Positions 25,506-39,699 of a DNA stretch of 64,000 nt are shown here, piece after piece. The notes under the pieces are model-generated. The model was not told the DNA's origin. It made no database searches and saw only the letters and a list, made by a program, of their open reading frames with translations. Made by a program: the position numbers and the translations under genes. The DNA lies in contig NZ_MQUS01000001.1 in assembly GCF_001953885.1 (NCBI RefSeq), positions 839,569 to 903,568 of the forward strand, in the 5' to 3' direction. Within the stretch, counting starts at the first letter, position 1. Each line of letters opens with the position of its first letter. The stretch comes from Streptomyces sp. IMTB 2501 (GTDB lineage Bacteria > Actinomycetota > Actinomycetes > Streptomycetales > Streptomycetaceae).

Positions 25506-26738
25506 ATGGAACGGACCACGTGCTGTGTCGTGGGCGGCGGCCCCGCGGGCATGGTGCTCGCCCTGCTGCTGGCGCGCTCCGGCGTCGACGTGACGGTGCT
25601 GGAGAAGCACGGTGACTTCCTGCGCGACTTCCGCGGCGACACAGTGCACCCCTCCACGCTGGCACTGCTGGACGACCTCGGGCTGGCCGAGCGCTTCGCC
25701 CGGCTGCCGCAGCGCCGGGTACGTACCGTCCAGCTGCCGGTCGGGACAGGCCGGTCGAACGTCACGGTCGGAGACCTCTCGGTGCTGCCCGGTCCCTACA
25801 ACTATGTGGCGATGGTGCCCCAGTGGGACCTGCTGGACCTGCTCGCGGACGAGGCAGGGCGCGAGCCGACCTTCCATCTGCGGATGAACACGGAGGCGAC
25901 CGATTTCCTGATCGAGTCCGGGAGGGTGACCGGGGTGCGCTATCGCACCTGTGACGGCCGCACCGGCGAGCTGCGCGCCCTCCTCACCGTCGCCTGCGAC
26001 GGCCGCGGCTCGCTGGCCCGCACCCGGCCGGAGCTGGGGCTGCACGGTTTCCCCTGCCCGATGGACGCCTGGTGGTTCCGGCTGCCACGCCGGGAAGACG
26101 ACCCGCAGGGGCTCGTCGGCGCCGCCGGTGACCGCTTCCTGACCGCGATGATCGACCGCGGCGACTACTGGCAGTGCGCCGGGCTCATCCCCAAGGGCAC
26201 GGACGCCGAGCGCCGCGCCGCCGGCCTCGACCGCTTCCTGGCCCAGTTCGCGGCTGCCGCCCCCTGGATGGCCGGCCGCGTGCACGCCGTGCGCTCGTGG
26301 GACGAGGTCAAACTGCTCGACGTACGCCTGGACCGCCTGCGCCGCTGGCACCGCCCCGGCCTGCTGTGCATCGGCGACGCCGCGCACGCGATGTCCCCGG
26401 TCTTCGGCATCGGCATCAACCTCGCGGTGCAGGACGCCGTGGCCGCCGCCCGCTGTCTCACCGGGCCACTGCGCCGGGGAACCGTGAGCCTGCGCGACGT
26501 ACGCCGTGTGCAGCGCCGCCGCCTTCCCACCACGGTCGCCACCCAGGCGCTCCAGCGCACGGCCCACGCCCGCTTCATCGCCCCCGTCCTGCAGGGCAGG
26601 CCGCCCCTCGGGAGCGCCGCGAGGGCCCGACGCGTGGCCCACCTGCTCGCCGAGTCCCGCTGGGTCCGCCGGATCCCGGCGTACTTCATCGGATACGGCG
26701 CCCTGCGAGAGCGGCCACCTGTCACGGCCGTCCGGTAG
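25506..26738 (+). CDS. FAD-dependent monooxygenase / oxidoreductase
   Basis: This 410-residue group A flavoprotein has an N-terminal Rossmann motif CVVGGGPAGMVLALLLARSG, the DG-type motif VACDGRGSLAR and the second FAD motif RPGLLCIGDAAHAMSPVFGIGIN. Such enzymes hydroxylate aromatic or polyketide substrates using NAD(P)H and oxygen. It stands alone behind the 18-bp palindrome, and its last codons lie at the start of a 173-bp direct repeat. It is 2.7 kb from the PKS genes, on the same strand. A tailoring role is possible but not shown, since an intact sigma factor operon lies between. Confidence 0.85.
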   Translation: MERTTCCVVGGGPAGMVLALLLARSGVDVTVLEKHGDFLRDFRGDTVHPSTLALLDDLGLAERFARLPQRRVRTVQLPVGTGRSNVTVGDLSVLPGPYNYVAMVPQWDLLDLLADEAGREPTFHLRMNTEATDFLIESGRVTGVRYRTCDGRTGELRALLTVACDGRGSLARTRPELGLHGFPCPMDAWWFRLPRREDDPQGLVGAAGDRFLTAMIDRGDYWQCAGLIPKGTDAERRAAGLDRFLAQFAAAAPWMAGRVHAVRSWDEVKLLDVRLDRLRRWHRPGLLCIGDAAHAMSPVFGIGINLAVQDAVAAARCLTGPLRRGTVSLRDVRRVQRRRLPTTVATQALQRTAHARFIAPVLQGRPPLGSAARARRVAHLLAESRWVRRIPAYFIGYGALRERPPVTAVR

Positions 26739-27094
26739 CAGCCGTAGCGTCGCCGTCGCCGGGTCCGTGCCTGCTGGGTGGCGCGCCGCGTGGTGGTGCG
26801 TGGCGGTTCTGCCGCGGGCGGTTCGGGGCTGGAGTCGGGCGGGATGATGTGACCGTCTCGTGGTGGGGGATGGCCGGTGTGTTCCGCGGTCACGACACGA
26901 TGGAGGCTGTGGCCGCGCGCAGGCCGTCCGGTAGCAGCCGTAGCGTCGCCGTCGCCGGGTCCGTGCCTGCTGGGTGGCGCGCCGCGTGGCGGTGCGTGGC
27001 GGTTCTGCCGCGGGCGGTTCGGGGCTGGAGTCGGGCGGGATGATGTGACCGTCTCGCGGTGGGGGATGGCCGGTGTGTTCCGCGGTCACGACAC
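26726..27094. repeat. 173-bp direct duplication
   Basis: Copy 1 (26726-26898) and copy 2 (26922-27094) differ at only two visible positions (both T/C) over ~173 bp, with 23 bp between. Copy 1 begins within the last codons of the monooxygenase gene (GGCCGTCCGGTAGCAGCC), and copy 2 leads into the MarR relic. There are no terminal inverted repeats or transposase. A recent tandem duplication is the simplest reading. It accounts for most of the 813-bp gap to the next intact gene. Confidence 0.85.
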
Positions 27095-27290
27095 CAGCAA
27101 GGCCGTGGCCGCGCACATGGACGTCGGGCCGGGAGCCGTCTCCCGACTGGTCGGCTGCGTCGCGGTCAAGGGCCTCGTCGCCGCGAGCCCGACTCCGCCT
27201 CCCGGCGCACGGACCAGCTCGTCCTGACCGACCTGGGGCAGGCCCTCGTACCGACGCCGGCCGAGCCGGCCGGCCGCAACGACTTTCACT
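27077..27290 (+). pseudogene. Decayed MarR-family regulator
   Basis: One frame gives VFRGHDTSKAVAAHMDVGPG and AVSRLVGCVAVKGLVA. Another then gives EPDSASRRTDQLVLTDLGQA and LVPTPAEPAGRN. Joined across a frameshift near 27190 they reproduce the recognition helix and wing of a MarR protein (AVSRLVxxLxxKGLV..EPDxxSRRTxxLxLTxxG). The start is inside the duplicated repeat, and the C-terminal helix region is lost. The remaining DNA to 27551 has no recognised content. Confidence 0.6.
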
Positions 27291-27551
27291 GCTTCGCCCT
27301 ACGCCGGTCATACCGCCCCGCATCGTGCGCAACCTGCTGCCGACCGGTCCCGAACTGCACCAGGACCGCACGCTCGTCCTGTCCGCGGCGCGGGGCCTGC
27401 CCGACGACATGCCGGTGGAGTGAATCGGTCAGCGAGTGTCTCCTTGAAGGAGAAGTCGGTGAGCGGGCGCGTTTCCGAGGCGCTCTGTCCTGTCGGCGCA
27501 GGCTTGTTCGTCGTGAAGGTGGAGACAGGCATGACGACCAAGGAGGACACC

Positions 27552-27893
27552 ATGAAGTACGTACTGCTGCTGACCCGCGGCGCCTGGCAGGAGGAGGGCT
27601 CCGAGCAGGAGCGCGCGGAGGTGTTCGGCGGGATCGTGGAATGGTTCACGAAGCACCGCGCCGACGGCACGATCGTCGAGGCCAACCAGCTGCGCGAACC
27701 TGGCAGCGCGACGACGGTCGTGGTCGAGGAGGGCCGCGCCAGCATGATCGACCGCCCGCTGCTGGAAGCCAAGGAGGCGATCGGCGGCTACGCGATCGTC
27801 GAGGTGCCCGACCTGGACGCGGCCCTCGACCTGGCGGCGAGCTTCCCGGTGCCCGACGGCAAGGTGGAGGTGCGTCCGATTGTCGAGCGCTGA
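27552..27893 (+). CDS. YCII-related (DGPF) protein, ECF42 partner
   Basis: This 113-residue protein has the YCII fold (MKYVLLLTRGAWQEEG, IVEWFTKHRADGTIVEANQL, GGYAIVEVPDLDAALDLAASFP, VEVRPIVER). It starts at ATG 27552 after AGGAGG; an in-frame ATG at 27531 is less likely. The gene overlaps the ECF sigma factor gene by 14 bases. YCII/DGPF proteins are conserved partners of ECF42 sigma factors and often their targets. The enzymatic activity is unknown. Confidence 0.85.
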   Translation: MKYVLLLTRGAWQEEGSEQERAEVFGGIVEWFTKHRADGTIVEANQLREPGSATTVVVEEGRASMIDRPLLEAKEAIGGYAIVEVPDLDAALDLAASFPVPDGKVEVRPIVER

Positions 27894-29130
27894 CCCGGTC
27901 GGCGCCCAGGCCACCCGGTCACTGATCGAGCGGGTCTTCCGCGAGGAGGCGGGCCGGCTGACCGCCAGCCTGGTCCGCCTCCTCGGCGACTTCGACCTGG
28001 CCGAGGAGATGGTCGGCGAGGCCGTCGTGGAGGCACTGCGGCACTGGCCGAGCACCGGCCCGCCCCGGCGGCCCGGAGCCTGGCTGCTCACCTGCGCCCG
28101 CAACAAGGCCCTCGACCGGATCCGCCGCGAGGCCCGCTTCCAGGACCGGCTCCCCCAGCTCGCGGCCCGCATCGAGGCCCTGCCCGACTCGGCCGAGCGC
28201 GAGCCCGACGATCGCCTGCGGCTCATCTTCACCTGCTGCCACCCTGCCCTGGACCCCGATGCCCAGGTCGCACTCACGCTGCGTGCCGTGGTGGGCCTGA
28301 CCACCGCCGAGATCGCCCGGGCGTTCATGGTGCCCGAAGCCACCCTCGCCAAGCGCGTGACCCGGGCCAAGCGGAAGATCGCGACGGCCGGCATCCCGTA
28401 CCGCGCGCCGGAACCCGAGGAGCGCGCGGAACGGCTGCCCCAGGTCATGCGCGTGGTGTACCTGGTCTTCAACGAGGGCTGCTTCACCACCGGGGGAGAC
28501 CTGGGCGTGCGTCGAGAGCTGGTCGACGACGCGGAATGGCTCGCCGCGCTGCTGGCCGGCGCCCTGCCCCAGGAACCGGAGCCCCTCGGCCTGCTGGCGC
28601 TGATCCGCCTGCACGCGGCCCGCTGGCCCGCTCGCCTGGACGCCGGCGGACGGCTCGTACCGCTCGCCGACCAGGACCGCACGCGCTGGGACACACAGCG
28701 CATCCGCAGCGCCACCGCCCTCATCGAGCGGGCCGCCTCGCTCGGCCGGACCGGCCCGTACCAGATCGAGGCCGCCATCGCCGCCGTGCACTGCGAGGCA
28801 CCCAGCTGGAAGGAGACCGACTGGCCCCAACTCCTCCGGCTCTACGACATGTTGGTGGCCGTCGACCCCTCACCGGTCGTACGCCTCAACCGCGCCGTCG
28901 TCATCAGCCACACCGACGGCCCGGCCGCCGCACTGGCCCAGGTCGAGGCCCTCACCGACCGGCTGGGCCGCTACCACCTCTTCCACGCCACCCGCGCCGC
29001 ACTCCTGCGCGACCTCGGCCGCGAGGAGGAGGCCGCCGAGGCCGACCGCGAGGCCCTCCGCCTCACCGCCAACCCCGCCGAACGCTCCCTGCTCACCGCC
29101 CGCCTGCACGGCGACGACAGCACCGGCTGA
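27880..29130 (+). CDS. ECF42-type RNA polymerase sigma factor with C-terminal extension
   Basis: This 416-residue protein has sigma region 2 (residues ~12-80: VRLLGDFDLAEEMVGEAVVE, WLLTCARNKALDRIRRE) and region 4 (~125-185: TCCHPALDPDAQVALTLRAV, TAEIARAFMVPEATLAKRV). A ~220-residue C-terminal domain of helical, TPR-like repeats follows (LPQVMRVVYLVFNEGCF, LALIRLHAARWPAR, LYDMLVAVDPSPVVRLNRAV). This layout is the ECF42 group, which lacks a classical anti-sigma factor; the extension itself is thought to control activity. TTG 27880 overlaps the YCII gene and has GGTGGAGG upstream. Confidence 0.88.
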   Translation: MSSADPVGAQATRSLIERVFREEAGRLTASLVRLLGDFDLAEEMVGEAVVEALRHWPSTGPPRRPGAWLLTCARNKALDRIRREARFQDRLPQLAARIEALPDSAEREPDDRLRLIFTCCHPALDPDAQVALTLRAVVGLTTAEIARAFMVPEATLAKRVTRAKRKIATAGIPYRAPEPEERAERLPQVMRVVYLVFNEGCFTTGGDLGVRRELVDDAEWLAALLAGALPQEPEPLGLLALIRLHAARWPARLDAGGRLVPLADQDRTRWDTQRIRSATALIERAASLGRTGPYQIEAAIAAVHCEAPSWKETDWPQLLRLYDMLVAVDPSPVVRLNRAVVISHTDGPAAALAQVEALTDRLGRYHLFHATRAALLRDLGREEEAAEADREALRLTANPAERSLLTARLHGDDSTG

Positions 29131-29146
29131 GCGACCAGGGCGTTGT

Positions 29147-29174
29147 CGGCGGGCGCTCCTGTGAACTCCCGCCG
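29147..29174 (+). terminator. Possible terminator after the sigma factor gene
   Basis: Seven-base arms CGGCGGG (29147-29153) and CCCGCCG (29168-29174) with a 14-base loop lie 16 bp after the stop. Confidence 0.4.
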
Positions 29175-29227
29175 GCCGAGTCGTGGCGCACAATCACGTG
29201 CCTTCCCGGTGCCGGAAGGTGTGTGTT

Positions 29228-29264
29228 CCCCAGGACCCCTTAACCGGTGCAGGGGCCCCTGGGG
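29228..29264. promoter_or_regulatory. Hairpin/palindrome in the PKS upstream region
   Basis: CCCCAGG (29228-29234) and CCCCT (29236-29240) can pair with AGGGG (29251-29255) and CCTGGGG (29258-29264). The right arm also contains the perfect palindrome CAGGGGCCCCTG (29250-29261). A smaller hairpin, CCTCCG/CGGAGG, follows at 29302-29317. They lie 80-170 bp before the first PKS start. Operator or attenuator roles are inferred from position. No clear -10/-35 pair was found. Confidence 0.4.
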
Positions 29265-29395
29265 GCTGTAGGGGTGTCCTGCGTCATAGGTGCCTGCCTA
29301 GCCTCCGACTGCGGAGGAGAAGCGGACCGGAAACCGTCCGGAGACGATCCGCACGGCCGAGGCCCTCACTTCGATCTCGATCGGATGGCGCGCTG

Positions 29396-34842
<5,447 letters not shown>

Positions 34843-34843
<1 letters not shown>

Positions 34844-37800
34844 TGGAAGACTCGGCCACGGCCGGCAAGCTCCGCGACTACCTCAAGCGGGCCACGACCG
34901 AGCTGGAGCGCAGCCGCCGCCGCGTACGGGAGCTGGAGGAGCAGGACCGCGAGCCCGTCGCCATCATCGGCATGGGCTGCCGCTACCCCGGCGGCGTGCG
35001 CACCCCGGAAGACCTGTGGCGCATCGTCGACGAGGGCATCGACGTCGTCACCGAGTTCCCCACCGACCGCGGCTGGGACGTCGAGGCGATCTACGACCCC
35101 GAGCCCGGCGCCCCCGGCAAGTCCTACGTCCGCCAGGGCGGCTTCCTGCACGACGCCGCCGAGTGCGACCCCGCGTTCTTCGGCATCAGCCCCAAGGACG
35201 CGCCCGGTACCGACCCGCAGCAGCGCCTGCTGCTGGAGGTCACCTGGGAGGCCTTCGAGCGCGCCGGCATCGACCCCGACACGGTGAAGGGCACCCCGAC
35301 CGGCGTCTTCGTCGGCCTGATGCACCACGACTACGTCGGCGGCACCATCTCCGGCAGCATCGTCTCCGGCCGTATCGCCTACACCCTGGGCCTGGAGGGC
35401 CCCGCGGTCACCATGGACACCGCCTGCTCCTCCTCCCTGGTGGCGCTGCACTCGGCGATCCAGTCGCTGCGCAAGGGGGAGTGCTCGCTGGCGCTCGCGG
35501 GCGGCGCCGCCGTCATGGCCAGCCCCGAGATGTTCATCGAGTTCAGCGAGCGTCGCGCGCTGTCCCCCGACGGGCGCTGCCACTCCTTCTCCGACGACGC
35601 CGCCGGCGCCGCCTGGGCCGAGGGCGCCGGCATGCTGCTCGTGGAGCGCCTGTCCGACGCCCTGCGCAACGGCCACGAGGTGCTCGCCGTCGTCCGCGGC
35701 AGCGCCGTCAACCAGGACGGCGCCTCCAACGGCCTGACCGCGCCGAGCGGTCCGGCCCAGATCCGCGTCATCCAGCAGGCCCTCGCCGACGCCCGGCTCG
35801 CCCCGCACCACATCGACGCGGTCGAGGCGCACGGCACGGGCACCACCCTCGGCGACCCCATCGAGGCCCAGGCCGTCATCGCCGCCTACGGGCAGGACCG
35901 GCCGGAGAACCGGCCGATCTGGCTCGGCTCCATCAAGTCCAACATGGGCCACCCGCAGGCCGCGGCCGGCGTCGGCGCCGTCATCAAGATGGTCATGGCC
36001 ATGCGCCACGGCACCCTGCCGCGCACCCTGCACGTCGAGAAGCCCAGCACCGCCGTCGACTGGAGTGCGGGCGACATCCGCCTGCTCACCGAGCCCCAGT
36101 CCTGGGACACCCCCGACGGCCGCCCGCGCCGCGCCGGCGTCTCCTCCTTCGGCATCTCCGGCACCAACGCCCACACCATCCTGGAGGAGGCACCCCCCGT
36201 CGAGGCCGAGCAGTCGGCCCCGGAGCAAGCCGCGCTGCCCGTCGTCCCGTGGGTGCTGTCCGGCAAGGGCTCCGACGCCGTCCAGCGGCAGGCGGAGCGG
36301 CTCCTCCTGGCCGCCGGAGACCTCGACCCGTACGACGTCGGGTTCTCACTGGCCACCACGCGCACCCTGTTCACCCACCGGGCCGCCGTCACCGGCCGCG
36401 ACCGGGAAGAGCTGCTGGCCTCGCTGCACGCCGTCGCCGACGGCAGCCAGGCGCCCGTCGTGGCCCCTGAACCCGGCCGGCTCGGCATCCTGTTCTCCGG
36501 CCAGGGTTCCCAGCGGCCCGGCATGGGCCGCACCCTGCACGCCGCGTTCCCGGTGTTCGCCGCCGCCTTCGACGAGATCTGCGCCGCCTTCGGCACCCGC
36601 CTGGACCGGCCGCTGCGCGAGGTGATGTTCGAGGAGCCCGCCGACCCGGCCGCGTCCCCGCTGAACCAGACCCTCTACACACAGTCGGCCCTGTTCGCCT
36701 TCGAGACCGCCCTGTACCGGCTGCTGGAGCACTGGGGCATCCGCCCCGACCTGCTGGCCGGGCACTCCATCGGCGAGGTCGTCGCCGCGCACGTCGCCGG
36801 TGTCCTGGAACTGAAGGACGCGGTCACGCTGGTCGCCGCCCGCGGCCGGCTGATGCAGGAACTGCCGGCAGGCGGCGCGATGGTGTCCCTGCTCGCCTCC
36901 GAGGCCGAGGTCACGCCGTTGCTCACCGACGGCGTCGACATCGCGGCTGTCAACGGCCCGCGTGCGGTGGTCATTTCGGGCGACGAGGACGCCGTACTCG
37001 CCGTTGCCGCGAAGGTGGAGAAGACCACCCGGCTGAAGGTGTCCCACGCCTTCCACTCCCACCGCATGGACCCCATGCTCGACGCGTTCCGCGAGGTGCT
37101 GGCCGGTCTCACCTTCCACGAGCCCGCCCTGCCGGTCGTCTCCAACGTCACCGGGCGCACGGCCGACGAACTCACCTCGCCCGAGTACTGGGTACGGCAC
37201 GTCCGCGAGGCCGTCCGCTTCCACGACGGGGTCACCGCGCTGGCCGCCGAGGGCGCCACCCGCTTCCTGGAGGTCGGCCCCGACTCGGTGCTCACCAACA
37301 TGGCGCAGGACGTGGTGCCCGACGTCATCGGCGCTCAGCGCCGCGACCGGGACGAGGACGCCGCCCTCGTCGACGCCGTGTGCCGCCTGCACCTGACCGG
37401 CACCGGCCCCGACTGGTCGGTGGTGTTCGCCGGCGGCCGGAAGGTCGACCTGCCCACCTATCCGTTCCGCCGCGACCGGCACTGGGAGGACGCGCCCATC
37501 CTGCAGGCCGAGCGTTCCGCGGCGGCCCGCGCGGGCGGTGACGCGGCCGACCCGTTCTGGGAGCTGGTCCGGGACCAGGACGTGACCGCCGTCGCCGCCA
37601 CCCTCGGCGTCGCCGACCAGACGTCCGTCGCCGCCGTCGTACCGGCCCTGGCCGCGTGGCACGAGCAGCGGCAGGCCAACGCCACCGCCGACGGCTGGCG
37701 TTACCGGGTCGCCTGGGAGCCGCTGGCCCCCGCCGCCACCCCGGCCCTGGGCGGCCACTGGCTGGCCGTCGTCCCTGCCTCCGACGACCCCTGGACGACC

Positions 37801-39597
37801 GCCGTCCTGACCGGCCTCAGCGACCGGGGCGTCACCGTCGACACCCTCACGGTGCCCGACGCGGCCGACCGCGCCGGGCTGGCCGGGCAGCTGTCCGGCC
37901 GGGGCGGTGCCGACGGTGTGTTGTCCCTGCTGGCGCCGGCCGCCGGGCTGACCTCGACTGCCGCCCTCGTACAGGCACTTGGGGACGCCGAGATCACCGC
38001 GCCGCTGTGGTGCGTCACCCGCGATGCCGTCGCCCACGGCTCTGCCGCCGAGGTCACCGGCTTCGCGCAGGCCAAGGTGTGGGGCCTCGGCCGGGTCGCC
38101 GCTCTCGAACACCCCGACCGCTGGGGCGGGTTGATCGACCTGCCCGCCGAGATCGGCCCGCAGTCCGTCGCCCGGCTGGCCGCGCTGCTCGGCGACGCGG
38201 GCGGCGAGGACCAGGTCGTCATCCGGGAGTCCGGCGCCTACGGCCGCCGTCTGGAGCACGCCCCGGCCCGCGCCGGCGCCCCCTGGCAGCCGTCCGGCAC
38301 GGTCCTGGTCACCGGGGCCACGGGCGCGGTCGGCACGTCCGTCGCCCGGTGGCTGGCCGCCGAGGGCGCCGACCACCTGCTGCTGACCTCCCGCCGTGGC
38401 CCGGACGCGCCCGGCGCCGCCGACCTCGTCCGCGAACTCACCGACGCGGGCGCGAAGGTGACCCTGGCCGCCTGCGACGTGGCCGACCGCGATGCGCTCG
38501 CCGAGCTGCTGGACTCCGTACCGGACGAGCACCCCCTCACCGCCGTGATACACCTGGCCGGCGTCCTCGACGACGGAGTCCTGGACGCGCTCACCCCCGA
38601 GCGGTTCGCCGGCGTCCTCGCCGCCAAGGCCGACTCCGCCCGCCATCTGCACGAACTCACCGCGGACCGAGACCTGTCGGCTTTCGTCCTCTTCTCCTCC
38701 CTGACCGCCACGGTCGGTGGCGCCGGACAGGCCAACTACGCCGCCGCCAACGCCTACCTCGACGCCCTCGCCGAGCACCGGCGCGCGGCCGGACTGCCCG
38801 GCACCTCGGTGGCCTGGGGACCGTGGGGCGGCGACGGAATGGCCGCCCACGGCACGGTTCGCTCGGCCGCCCGAGCGATGGGCATGTCCCTCCTCGACCC
38901 CGACCGCGCCCTCACCGCACTCGGCCGCGCCCTGAACGGCTCGGACACCACCGTCACCGTCGCCGACGTCGACTGGTCCGTGTTCGCACCCGCGTTCACG
39001 TCGAGCCGGCCCAGCGCCCTGCTGTCCGCGCTGCCCGAAGCGAGGCGCGGCACGGGCGGGGGCACCGAGGCGGGCGCGGTCGACGGCTTCGCCGAGAAGC
39101 TCGTCCGCCTCACGGGCGGCGAACGCGAGCGCGCCCTGCAGGAGTTGGTGTGCGGGCAGGCCGCAGCGGTCCTCGGCTACCACAGCGCCGACGCGGTCGA
39201 GCCGACCACCGCCTTCCGCGACCTCGGCTTCGACTCGCTGACCTCCGTCGATCTGCGCAACCGGATCAGCGGCGCCGCCGGGGTGCCGCTGCCGGCCACG
39301 CTCATCTTCGACTACGCCACCCCCGCCGCCCTCGCCAAGTACCTGGGCACCGAACTCGCGGGCGCCGACACCTCCGTGGACTCGGTCGTCGCCGAACTCG
39401 ACCGGGTCGCGGCCCGGCTGGGCGACCTCACCGCCGAGGACATCGAGCAGGGCCGGATCACCACCCGTCTGCAGTCGTTGCTGGGCGACCTGAACAAGAT
39501 CCTCGGCCAGGACGCCGACACCGTCGCCGGACGGCTGGAGGACGCCTCGGCCGACGACGTCTTCGCCTTCATCGACAACGAACTCGGCTCGGCGTGA
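34843..39597 (+). CDS. Type I modular PKS, module 2 (KS-AT-KR-ACP)
   Basis: This 1584-residue protein is coupled to PKS1 through TGATG. It has an N-terminal coiled coil ([20 protein letters not shown]), KS C195 (DTACSSS), AT S642 (GHSIG) with HAFH at 735-738 (malonyl), no DH, KR with Tyr1299 (QANYAAAN) and the LDD motif of B-type stereochemistry (VLDDGVL), and ACP Ser1465. The AT-KR linker contains the usual KR structural subdomain but no HxxxGxxxxP. Expected output is a D-configured beta-hydroxyl that survives in the product and could serve for lactone closure. The C-terminal tail [14 protein letters not shown] resembles that of PKS1. A 102-bp gap without a hairpin precedes PKS3. Confidence 0.95.
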
Positions 39598-39699
39598 CCC
39601 GAGCCTTCCACGCCCCACGGGTCCATCCGTGAGGCGGCCCTCCCACGACACCCCGGCCCCACCGCAGTCCACCTCTTCGCACAGGAGTGGCGACACCCG

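Noticed and set aside
26726..27094. Insertion sequence or MITE
   Set aside because: No transposase, terminal inverted repeats or target-site duplication; the copies are tandem.
25422..27410. 662-codon reverse-strand frame spanning the monooxygenase and the duplicated DNA
   Set aside because: It is antisense to an intact flavoprotein gene, and its N-terminal part is just the 173-bp repeat translated twice.
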